Below are positions 1 to 6,584 of a stretch of 30,569 bases of DNA, in pieces. Source of the DNA: Bacteroidaceae bacterium. Its GTDB lineage: Bacteria > Bacteroidota > Bacteroidia > Bacteroidales > Bacteroidaceae. How positions within the stretch are numbered: position 1 is the first letter of the stretch; every line of letters begins with the position of its first letter. The notes below the pieces were generated by a model. The model was not told where the DNA came from. It made no database searches and saw nothing but the letters and a program-made list of their open reading frames with translations. The DNA is taken from positions 1 to 30,569 of the forward strand of contig CAAGLF010000094.1 of assembly GCA_900770705.1 (NCBI GenBank). The letters are read 5' to 3'. Position numbers and translations under genes: made by a program.

Positions 1-34
1 GTGACTGGAGTTCAGACGTGTGCTCTTCCGATCT
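1..34 (+). other. Illumina TruSeq adapter sequence (not genomic)
   Basis: The first 34 bases match the standard Illumina index-read/multiplexing adapter: GTGACTGGAGTTC at the start and GCTCTTCCGATCT at the end. Genomic sequence begins at about base 35. The window therefore starts at a contig end with untrimmed adapter, and anything read through these bases is artificial. Confidence 0.97.
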
Positions 35-932
35 GCCCTCCAGCACAGCCTTCAACCGAACAGTCGTCTGCCCAACTCTTGTCTGCACACTGATGTACCG
101 TATTGTTGTGCGGCCATTGAGTAACTATTCCATTTGCCTGCCCCAGTGACAGCTCACAGGCTGTGGTCTCGCCAAGTTTCACTTTCCACATCATTCCGTC
201 CTTGGCATAGAGCGGTGACAAGGACTGTGGGTATGTAAGTGTCTCACCGTCATTCAGCGTTATACCCAATGCTGGCTCACCTGGCACGACATCGTATGTA
301 TATTGCTTGTGTCCGCAGCCAGACCTTGTGCATGTTCTGTATTTGCCGCCATTCTCCTCGTCTGTAGTCCATGTTTGATCGGTAAAGTCATGCCCCAAGA
401 CCGGCTTATAGTCGTTTTCTGTTGTACTTGTAAAAGTTCCATCAATGTTCCATCCCCAAGCCTTGCAAACATCACATTGGACAGGGCGTCCTACAGTTGT
501 ACAGGTAGCTTCAGTGGAGATTTGTGATGAGCTATGTTGGTGTCCGGTAATCTTAACCTCCACTTTTTCGGGATCACCTGGAACAAAATTAAATGTCATA
601 TCATATTCTCCTGAATATAATGTTAGCGTTACAACATTATAATAATTACTGTAATCGGGCAATTTCAATGCAAATGATGCATTTCTATACTCATTATAAC
701 TTCCTAAATCCTTTGTATTTTCATCACCACCTGCGTACCAAGTAAACGTAAGTTCAGTGTTTGTTTCAAATTTGTAATACTTTTTTATGTTATCTAAACC
801 ATGTACATCACCAAAATTCTCTACTGTACTACCATAGGTTAATACAAAATCGTCAAACTCTTGCGCTCCCACTTTCATTGAGACAGAAAAGATGAGGCAC
901 AACAGCAATGCTATTTTCTTGATTATGTTCAT
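12..932 (-). CDS. Secreted Cys-rich protein, 3' end lost and replaced by adapter
   Basis: The leftward reading frame starts with a clear signal peptide (about residues 1-23, basic MNIIKK then a hydrophobic core, cleavage near VGA/QE). The mature part is Ser/Thr- and Asp-rich. From about residue 130 it carries Cys/His-rich units of the pattern H-x-H...ATCTTVG...C-x-x-C and GH...W...C-x4-C-GH. Such units recur in large bacterial surface proteins. The stop codon at 12-14 lies inside adapter sequence, and the last residues (IGRAHV) are translated adapter, so only 35-932 is genomic and the true C-terminus is missing. The first 350 bases of the gene (about 580-932) are clearly more AT-rich than the rest of the window. 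I do not recognise a function; export and surface or periplasmic location are inferred from the signal peptide. Confidence 0.75.
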   Translation of the reverse strand: MNIIKKIALLLCLIFSVSMKVGAQEFDDFVLTYGSTVENFGDVHGLDNIKKYYKFETNTELTFTWYAGGDENTKDLGSYNEYRNASFALKLPDYSNYYNVVTLTLYSGEYDMTFNFVPGDPEKVEVKITGHQHSSSQISTEATCTTVGRPVQCDVCKAWGWNIDGTFTSTTENDYKPVLGHDFTDQTWTTDEENGGKYRTCTRSGCGHKQYTYDVVPGEPALGITLNDGETLTYPQSLSPLYAKDGMMWKVKLGETTACELSLGQANGIVTQWPHNNTVHQCADKSWADDCSVEGCAGGQIGRAHV

Positions 933-1015
933 AATATTACTTTTTATTGAGTTTGAAATTCTTGTTCATTGTTCTATTGCTATTATTTGTATTTCGTGGC
1001 TACCACAAAGACGCA

Positions 1016-1062
1016 AAGAGCCTTCCGCCGGTGCCCTTGTCTGACACCTGCGGAAGGCTCTT
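1016..1062. promoter_or_regulatory. Long hairpin in the leader of the secreted-protein gene
   Basis: A 13-bp perfect inverted repeat (AAGAGCCTTCCGC at 1016-1028 against its complement at 1050-1062) is extended inside by GGTG/CACC (1030-1033 and 1045-1048), leaving an 11-nt loop. Neither strand has a strong T-run, so it is not a clean terminator. If transcription starts near 1244 it lies in the roughly 310-nt leader of the leftward gene. Confidence 0.6.
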
Positions 1063-1250
1063 CCTTTGTATGTGATAATGAGGATGTTACGATTTACCCC
1101 CCCTGGACCGCTAAGGGCTGTAGAGGCGGATAAGGAATGGGAGGTATATGCCGTTGCCTTCATCTGATATGGATTCTCATCCAAGCGTCAAAATGATTGG
1201 AGATACATTCCCCTTACAACAGTTTGGCGCTTCAACGTATGATTTGCGTG

Positions 1251-1258
1251 CAAAGGTA
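1251..1258 (-). promoter_or_regulatory. Leftward -7 element (TACCTTTG)
   Basis: CAAAGGTA on the + strand reads TACCTTTG leftward, matching TAnnTTTG. A TTTG (complement of 1276-1279) lies 17 nt upstream as a possible -33 element. It would drive the secreted-protein gene that starts at 932, with a leader of about 310 nt. Confidence 0.5.
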
Positions 1259-1391
1259 CCATTTAATTCGCATACCAAAAAGCAGTCAGCCAGGTTTTAA
1301 CGTGACTCGAGAGATTCGTAGCTTGAAGGGCCACCATCTACTGATAAACGCTGCGTTCTGCCATATACGCGCACCACTACCGGAAAAACCG

Positions 1392-1479
1392 GGGACAATT
1401 ATCGAGGAAACTTGGGACAATTATCGAGAAAACTTGGGACAATTATCGAGGGAAATGGGAACAATTATCGAGAAAGATG
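1392..1479 (+). repeat. 22-bp tandem repeat array, 4 copies
   Basis: Four head-to-tail 22-bp units start at 1392, 1414, 1436 and 1458. The core GGRACAATTATCGAG is invariant apart from one G/A change at its third base; the last seven bases vary (GAAACTT, AAAACTT, GGAAATG, AAAGATG). A degenerate half-unit may precede it (ACCGGAAAAACCG at about 1379-1391). There are no spacers, so it is not a CRISPR. The unit length is not a multiple of 3. It lies 133 bp upstream of the leftward -7 element at 1251-1258. Confidence 0.93.
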
Positions 1480-1556
1480 AAGCCCACTGTCTACACGCCT
1501 GTCCGTCAAGGATGAAAGTCTTTGGCATCTTCCTCACCCTTTTCCAAAAAAAGTAG

Positions 1557-1564
1557 TACTTTTG
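1557..1564 (+). promoter_or_regulatory. -7 element for guaD (TACTTTTG)
   Basis: TACTTTTG matches TAnnTTTG. No good TTTG lies about 19 nt upstream. The start site would be near 1568-1571, giving a leader of about 115 nt before the ATG at 1684. Confidence 0.6.
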
Positions 1565-1683
1565 CCCAGACGGTCAGCCGCTTTGCCTCCGGTTCGTTTT
1601 CCGACAGACTGCGGGCGGTGCCATCATTTTCCTTACGGTGTGGACCCTTCGGCCCGTACGCACCGGCAAAACAAGACAGGACT

Positions 1684-2154
1684 ATGGAACAGGATAACGT
1701 GTATATGCAGGCGGCCATTGATATGGCACTGGAGAATGTGCAGGCAGGAGGCGGCCCCTTTGCCGCCATCATTGTCAGAGACGGCGAGGTACTGGCTCGG
1801 GGCGTCAATCGCGTGACGCTCAATTCCGACCCCACGGCCCACGCCGAAGTGCAGGCCATACGCGAGGCCTGCCGGCGCTTGCAGACGTTCACGCTGCAGG
1901 GCTGCACCATCTATACTTCGTGCGAACCCTGCCCGATGTGTCTGGGTGCTATCTATTGGGCCCACCTCGACCGCATCGTCTATGCAGCCTCGGCCGAGGA
2001 CGCTGCCGGCGCCGGTTTCGACGACAGCTTCATCTACCGGGAGCTGGCCTTGCCCCACCGTCTTCGCAGCCTGCCCCTGCAGCAGGCCCTGCACCGCGAG
2101 GCCCTGCACATCTTCGAGGTCTGGAAGCAGAAAGCGGACAAGGTGGAGTATTGA
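1684..2154 (+). CDS. guaD: Guanine deaminase (CMP/dCMP-type zinc deaminase fold)
   Basis: The enzyme hydrolyses guanine to xanthine and ammonia in purine salvage in the cytoplasm. The protein is 156 residues, the same length as Bacillus subtilis GuaD, and appears collinear with it. The zinc site is complete: H53 and E55 in TAHAEVQAIR, and C83 and C86 in SCEPCPMCLGAIYWA. The segment DAAGAGFDDSFIYREL and the C-terminal ...EY are also as in GuaD and not as in TadA tRNA deaminases. I chose the ATG at 1684 because the frame upstream (from 1522) runs across the -7 element and has no family similarity. It is convergent with the porin gene, 22 bp away, and its likely terminator lies inside that gene (2267-2293). 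Confidence 0.9.
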   Translation: MEQDNVYMQAAIDMALENVQAGGGPFAAIIVRDGEVLARGVNRVTLNSDPTAHAEVQAIREACRRLQTFTLQGCTIYTSCEPCPMCLGAIYWAHLDRIVYAASAEDAAGAGFDDSFIYRELALPHRLRSLPLQQALHREALHIFEVWKQKADKVEY

Positions 2155-2176
2155 CACACCCGGCGCCCGCCCCTGC

Positions 2177-3235
2177 CTAAAAATGCACCATCAACTCAAG
2201 CACCAGTTTGTCTCTCTCCGAGGCTTTGGCGCGCGAGATGTCGTCGTAGAAGTATTTCTCATAATTCAGCCGCAGCTCTGCGGCTGTTTTTTTATGCCCG
2301 GTGTCGAAGCAGAGTGTGGGTCCCAGGGTAATTCGCTGGCGGGCCACATCGTCCACCTGAAGCCGCCCCTGCTCATTCAGCGAGCCGCTGGAATGGTCGG
2401 ACATCGCGTCGTAGCGGCCGCGAAGGCTGATCTTCTGCAGCGTCTTGCGCAACGGGATATCGAAAGCTGCAAAGGCATCGAAGGCATTCACGTCCTTGAA
2501 GTCCGCACGGGTGTAGTGCTTGCGCAGGTATTCCGCCTCCAGCGTCCAGCGTCCACGGCGGAAGCCAGCACCGCCATCGTAGAGGTACACGCTGCCTCCC
2601 GTGGGCGACACTTTCTGCACGGAGGCCTCCAGCGTGAGGCCGAAGGGGAGCACCCATTCCGCCTTGGCCGAGAAGTTGAAACTTTTGGTCCAGTAGTTCT
2701 TCTGGTTGGTCAGCCCCGAACCATTGAAGGCGCCGGCCTGCAGGGTAAGCGGAGCGGCCGTACCGAAGCGCCATGCCGCCATCAATCCTACGTCGCGCAC
2801 ATCGCCGACTTGCTTGGCAATGAAACTGCGGTTGGCAAAGTATTGCTCGTAGGGAGAGCGGTGGGCGTCGATACTGAAGGGCACACGGAACTGGCCTATA
2901 CGGAGACGAAGGGGCACGGTGGACTTGGCATCGTGGAAAGCGAAGGGGCGCACCTCGCCGAAGGCATCCAGCATTTTGATGTTACCCTCGTCGGAAAGGT
3001 CGATTTCCGCCTTGTAGGAGAGGGCCGGCAGGAGCTGTCCGTTCAGTGCAATGCGGGCGTTGCGCACCTCGAAGCGGGCTTCGCCTTCCCCCGTCTGCCA
3101 TTCGGCCTTGGCGCGGACCACGCCGGAGACGGAGGGCAACCAGTCGGGCAGCGAGGCCTTGGCAGGGGCGGCCTGCTGGGCAGAGGCCGTAAGGCCGGGC
3201 AGAAGCGGCAGGAACAGTAGCAATTTCAGTTTCAT
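2177..3235 (-). CDS. Phosphate-selective porin O/P family outer-membrane protein
   Basis: Predicted 352-residue outer-membrane beta-barrel with a signal peptide (MKLKLLLFLPLLPGLTASAQ). The mature part shows alternating amphipathic strands such as ARFEVRNARIALNGQL and LSYKAEIDLSDEG, the GQFRVPFSIDAHRSPYEQYFANRSF segment typical of the OprO/OprP (porin_O_P) family, and a terminal aromatic in LVLELMVHF, as expected for a BAM substrate. The ATG at 3235 gives a proper signal peptide; 17 further upstream codons in frame are rejected. It lies 47 bp downstream of the Pit gene on the same strand, so the two probably form one operon moving phosphate across both membranes. Phosphate specificity is inferred from family and neighbour. 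A rightward terminator is embedded in its 3' end. Confidence 0.87.
   Translation of the reverse strand: MKLKLLLFLPLLPGLTASAQQAAPAKASLPDWLPSVSGVVRAKAEWQTGEGEARFEVRNARIALNGQLLPALSYKAEIDLSDEGNIKMLDAFGEVRPFAFHDAKSTVPLRLRIGQFRVPFSIDAHRSPYEQYFANRSFIAKQVGDVRDVGLMAAWRFGTAAPLTLQAGAFNGSGLTNQKNYWTKSFNFSAKAEWVLPFGLTLEASVQKVSPTGGSVYLYDGGAGFRRGRWTLEAEYLRKHYTRADFKDVNAFDAFAAFDIPLRKTLQKISLRGRYDAMSDHSSGSLNEQGRLQVDDVARQRITLGPTLCFDTGHKKTAAELRLNYEKYFYDDISRAKASERDKLVLELMVHF
2267..2293 (+). terminator. Rightward intrinsic terminator inside the porin gene
   Basis: CAGCCGCAG (2267-2275), a 2-nt gap, and CTGCGGCTG (2278-2286) form a perfect 9-bp stem followed directly by seven T (2287-2293). It would stop guaD transcripts 113-139 bp after the stop codon, antisense to the porin mRNA. 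In the porin frame the same bases encode the HKKTAAELRLNY region. Confidence 0.8.
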
Positions 3236-3282
3236 ATTCTTGAAGATATGTGTATGCGGAGTTGGTGGGCGGGGAGCGTCCG

Positions 3283-5538
3283 TCACACCAGCGACTGGTA
3301 GCGACGGAATTCGCGGAGTAGCGTGCGCAGTTCGCCTGCTATCTGCTCAGACTCCTGCACGGTGTGGAGCAGCAGGGTGGCAGTGGTCAGGTTCACCTCG
3401 GCACAGCTAAGGTCGCGGGTGATGGCGTGGCGCAAGGCGGCGAAGTCTTCCTTCAGGGCCGCCAGCTGTGCCCGGAGCTCCTCGTAGCGTTCGGCAGAGC
3501 CCTGACGCAGGGCGGCGGCTGTATCCGCCAGCAGGCCGTGGAGACGCTTACCCAGCGCGGCAAACCGGGCCGCCGGCTCCGGCGCTACGGGCGAGAAGTG
3601 GTTATCCACATGCTCCCTCACCGGCTCGGCAATGCGGAGCAGGCCATACTCTATCTGCCGTAAGGCATTGTGAACGAGGTGGAAGGTCGTCACGCAGCGG
3701 AGAGCAAGGGAGGCATCGCCTGCGCCCGCCCGACGCAGACAGAGCGTTTCGCGTCGCCGCAGGTTTTTCAAGGTGCGCTTGTTCTGTATGAGGTCGCGTT
3801 CCGTACGGCGCAGTTCGCGCAGATGTTCGGTGAGCAGGCCCTCGGTCAGGCCGGAGTAGCCCGCAGCGAAGCCTTCGAGCTGCTCGGCCGTACTGACGCG
3901 TATGTGACGGTCGAGCATAGGCACTATCTCGGCAGCGTCGGTGGTCGACATCATTTGCTGGAAGAGCACGTCGCCCTGTCGCTCCTCGTTCTGCCTTCTG
4001 CTGTAACGTATCTGGCTATGTACAAGAGTCGTCAGTGCCACTGCCACGATGAGCACGATGGCCACTATGCCACCATAGTACATCAGCAACGCCACGAAAA
4101 AGCAAGCCGTGAAGGCCACTCCGGCCGTGATGAACCAGCCACCGATGACGGTCAGCACGCCCGTTATTCGGAACACGGCGCTCTCTCTCGTCCAGGCTCT
4201 GTCGGAGAGGCTCGTACCCATTGCCACCATAAAGGTGACAAACGTAGTGCTCAGAGGGAGCTTCAGGGTGGTGCCGAGGGCGATGAGCAGCGAGGCCACG
4301 CAGAGATTCACCGAGGCACGCACCAGATCGTAAGCAGCCCCATCGGCCTTCTCGGCAGCCACCGGGGTAAAACGTCGGTCGATGTAATGCTGCACACTGA
4401 CCGGCGTATAGCGCTCTACCCACTGACCCACAGCGTTACCCCAGCGCACAAGGCTGCGGGCTGCACGCGACGATCCGAACAGTTCCTCGCCCTGGTCGCT
4501 GCTGGAGAGCCCCACCTCGGTCTTCACCACATTGCGAGCTTTCTTCGAAGTGGCCAGGGAGAAAACCATAATGGCACCGGCGCCAACGAGGAAGTACACC
4601 GGCGTCTGGGCCGAGCCTTGCAGAGAAGTCATCAGGAAGTCCATCGCATTGCCGCTGCCCGTGGCCACAAAGTCCTGATAGGAAGCCAGACCTGCCAGCG
4701 GTACGCCGATGAAGTTCACCAGGTCGTTGCCGGCAAAGGCCGTAGCCAGACTGAATGTTCCAGTCAGCACCACCACGCGGAACACATTGACCTTCAGCCA
4801 ATGGAGCGTCATCATCAGCCCCGTCGAAACCACGAAGCAGCCGCCGAGGAGCCAGGACAGGTGGTCGTGGATGAAGGCCTTGACACCGGCATTCATAAAG
4901 GAGAGGTCCTTCAAGCCCTTGAAGAGCATAAAGTAGAGGATGGCCGTCAGTGCCAATCCGCCGAAGACGCCTATCTTCCAGCCGGCATTGCTGTGCCAGT
5001 CGAAGGTGAAGAGCAGTCGCGTGAAGTACTGCACCAGGCTGCCCACCACGAAAGCGATGGGGACACTGAGAAAGATGCCAAGTATCACCTCCAGCGCCTT
5101 GGCCGTGTTCAGATAGTCGCCGAAGCCCATACCAGTGGCATCGGCCGCCATCTTCACCATCGAAAGGGCAAAGGCAGCACCAAGCAGTTCGAACACCATC
5201 GACACCGTGGTCGACGTGGGCATACCGAAACTGTTGAACACATCGAGCAACACGATGTCCGTGACCATCACGGCCAAAAAGATACACATCACCTCCCCGA
5301 AGTGGAATTCCGAGGGATTGAAGATGCCGTGGCGCGCGATGTCCATCATGCCATTCGACAGGCAGGCCCCGGCAAACACGCCGACTGCAGCCACACAGAC
5401 CACCGTGCGGAAGCGGGCCGCCCGCGAGCCGATGGCAGAATTGAGGAAGTTCACAGCGTCGTTGCTCACCCCCACAAACAGATCGAAGGCTGCCAGTAGG
5501 AAGAGAAACGCGACAAGCAACAAGTAAAACAATTCCAT
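3283..5538 (-). CDS. Pit-type inorganic phosphate transporter with C-terminal PhoU-like domain
   Basis: This 751-residue inner-membrane protein belongs to the PiT/PHO4 family, which couples phosphate uptake to H+ or Na+. The two family signatures are present as inverted-repeat halves: GVSNDAVNFLNSAIGS at about residues 23-38 and FAGNDLVNFIGVPLAG near the middle. About 10-12 hydrophobic segments span residues 1-540. From about residue 545 the protein is soluble, helical and rich in Arg/Glu/Leu, resembling a DUF47/PhoU-like regulatory domain. The ATG at 5538 starts right before the first membrane helix; the 39 upstream in-frame codons are rejected. It is the first gene of the operon with the porin and is divergent from the two-component system. 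A -7 element at 5643-5650 and four phased boxes at 5660-5698 lie upstream. Confidence 0.92.
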   Translation of the reverse strand: MELFYLLLVAFLFLLAAFDLFVGVSNDAVNFLNSAIGSRAARFRTVVCVAAVGVFAGACLSNGMMDIARHGIFNPSEFHFGEVMCIFLAVMVTDIVLLDVFNSFGMPTSTTVSMVFELLGAAFALSMVKMAADATGMGFGDYLNTAKALEVILGIFLSVPIAFVVGSLVQYFTRLLFTFDWHSNAGWKIGVFGGLALTAILYFMLFKGLKDLSFMNAGVKAFIHDHLSWLLGGCFVVSTGLMMTLHWLKVNVFRVVVLTGTFSLATAFAGNDLVNFIGVPLAGLASYQDFVATGSGNAMDFLMTSLQGSAQTPVYFLVGAGAIMVFSLATSKKARNVVKTEVGLSSSDQGEELFGSSRAARSLVRWGNAVGQWVERYTPVSVQHYIDRRFTPVAAEKADGAAYDLVRASVNLCVASLLIALGTTLKLPLSTTFVTFMVAMGTSLSDRAWTRESAVFRITGVLTVIGGWFITAGVAFTACFFVALLMYYGGIVAIVLIVAVALTTLVHSQIRYSRRQNEERQGDVLFQQMMSTTDAAEIVPMLDRHIRVSTAEQLEGFAAGYSGLTEGLLTEHLRELRRTERDLIQNKRTLKNLRRRETLCLRRAGAGDASLALRCVTTFHLVHNALRQIEYGLLRIAEPVREHVDNHFSPVAPEPAARFAALGKRLHGLLADTAAALRQGSAERYEELRAQLAALKEDFAALRHAITRDLSCAEVNLTTATLLLHTVQESEQIAGELRTLLREFRRYQSLV

Positions 5539-5642
5539 ACTATTGAATTTTTCGGTTGTCCTATATAATATAATGTGTGCACCGCCAGGCTGCACGGGAC
5601 TCTCCGGCCTTGCTGGCAGGGGCAAAGAGCGGAAAACGCCGG

Positions 5643-5650
5643 CAAAGGTA
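5643..5650 (-). promoter_or_regulatory. -7 element for the pit-porin operon (TACCTTTG)
   Basis: CAAAGGTA on the + strand reads TACCTTTG leftward. The -33 position holds no TTTG; the phased boxes begin 9 nt upstream instead, as expected for an activator-dependent promoter. The leader is about 100 nt. Confidence 0.75.
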
Positions 5651-5659
5651 GGCACCGCT

Positions 5660-5698
5660 TGTTACCGCCGTGTGACGAAAATGTGAAGAAAGTGTTAC
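5660..5698 (-). promoter_or_regulatory. Pho-box-like operator: four boxes phased at 11 bp
   Basis: Read toward pit, the units are GTAACA, TTCACA, GTCACA and GTAACA (+ strand starts 5693, 5682, 5671, 5660). They are separated by exactly 5 nt, an 11-bp period, with consensus KTMACA. Direct repeats of this length and spacing are the hallmark of OmpR/PhoB-family sites; B. subtilis PhoP uses TTAACA-type repeats and E. coli PhoB uses CTGTCAT repeats. Binding by the neighbouring regulator is inferred. Confidence 0.75.
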
Positions 5699-5729
5699 AA
5701 CACACGGCCCCGGCCCGACAGAAAGATTC

Positions 5730-5746
5730 TTAACAGAAAATTAACC
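5730..5746 (+). promoter_or_regulatory. TTAACA-N5-TTAACC box pair
   Basis: Two 6-bp boxes at 11-bp spacing read toward the response-regulator gene and end 32 bp before its -7 element. They match the Bacillus-type PhoP half-site layout and the pit-side consensus, suggesting autoregulation. Confidence 0.6.
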
Positions 5747-5778
5747 GCCGGCCCGCTTCCCGGGCTTTACGATTGTCG

Positions 5779-5786
5779 TAACTTTG
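5779..5786 (+). promoter_or_regulatory. -7 element for the two-component operon (TAACTTTG)
   Basis: TAACTTTG matches TAnnTTTG; no -33 TTTG is found at the usual distance. The start site would be near 5790-5793, about 25 nt before the ATG at 5817. Confidence 0.7.
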
Positions 5787-5816
5787 CGGCGTCACTGTAA
5801 AAGCCACTCATCGTAT

Positions 5817-6500
5817 ATGGAAACCAACAGCTACAGACTACTTGTCGTAGACGACGAACCGGACCTGAGGGAGATACTGCAATGCAACCTCGAAAACGCC
5901 GGCTACCACGTAGACACCGCCTCTTCGGCCGAAGAGGCGCTGCAGCTCCTCACGCCCGAACACTCCCTCGTACTCCTCGACGTGATGATGTCGGGGATGT
6001 CGGGCTTCAGGATGGCCGAGAAGTTACGCAAGGAGCGGGGCAACAACATACCTATCATCTTCCTCACCGCACGCGACACGGAGAACGACCTGCTGACAGG
6101 CTTCTCGGCAGGAGGCGACGACTACATCTCCAAACCTTTCTCCATTCAGGAAGTACTGGCACGTATCAAGGCCTGCCTGCGGCGCGCCTCGCAGGCAGGC
6201 GCCCCCAGGAAGGAGCTCCGCGTGGGCGATCTCTCGATAGACTTCGTGCGGAAGATGGTAAAGGTGGGCGACACCGACCTGCGCCTCTCACCCAAGGAAT
6301 TCGGCATATTGGCCACACTGGCCCGCCACCCCGGCCGCGTCTTCTCGCGCGAGGACATACTGACAGAAGTATGGAGGGGAGAATCCTTCGTGCTCGACCG
6401 CACCGTCGACGTACACATTGCCCGCATACGGCGCAAGCTGGGTGACTATGGCTCCCACCTGTCCAACCGTCAGGGCTACGGCTATTGCTTCGACCAATAG
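5817..6500 (+). CDS. OmpR/PhoB-family response regulator (PhoP/PhoB-like)
   Basis: A 227-residue DNA-binding response regulator. The receiver domain (about 1-120) has the acidic pair D12/D13 in VVDDEPD, phospho-acceptor D55 in LLDVMMSGMSGF, T84 and K106 in ISKPF. The C-terminal winged-helix Trans_reg_C domain (about 130-225) has LSPKEFGILATLARHPGRVFSRE, VLDRTVDVHIARIRRKLG and a final GYGYCF. The ATG at 5817 sits 30 nt after the -7 element; the frame extending to 5784 starts upstream of the likely transcript start. It precedes the kinase gene by 84 bp and is divergent from the phosphate-uptake operon across Pho-like boxes, so control of phosphate uptake is the best guess. That role is inferred, not proven by the protein sequence. 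Confidence 0.93.
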   Translation: METNSYRLLVVDDEPDLREILQCNLENAGYHVDTASSAEEALQLLTPEHSLVLLDVMMSGMSGFRMAEKLRKERGNNIPIIFLTARDTENDLLTGFSAGGDDYISKPFSIQEVLARIKACLRRASQAGAPRKELRVGDLSIDFVRKMVKVGDTDLRLSPKEFGILATLARHPGRVFSREDILTEVWRGESFVLDRTVDVHIARIRRKLGDYGSHLSNRQGYGYCFDQ

Positions 6501-6584
6501 AAGCCGGCAAGGGGAGTACCCGCCAAGTCCGGATCGCAGCCCGGCAACCACCATCATCCACGTTTCTAACCGACACCCGCTTCT

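Larger units (their letters stand above)
933..1683. other. Gene-free region (about 750 bp)
   Basis: No convincing gene is present; the open frames here have no family features and no promoter of their own. The region holds a long hairpin at 1016-1062, a leftward -7 element at 1251-1258, a 22-bp tandem array at 1392-1479, and the rightward guaD -7 element at 1557-1564. Confidence 0.7.

Noticed and set aside
966..1556. Small open frames of 72 and 119 residues in the gene-free region
   Set aside because: They run through the hairpin, the promoter and the 22-bp repeats, and have no signal, domain or start context.
1522..1683. N-terminal extension of guanine deaminase
   Set aside because: The upstream 54 codons span the -7 element and do not resemble GuaD; the ATG at 1684 gives exactly the B. 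subtilis length.
3670..5499. 609-residue open frame antisense to the Pit gene
   Set aside because: His/Arg/Gly-rich translation without any domain; a frame shadow of a high-GC gene with clear PiT signatures on the other strand.
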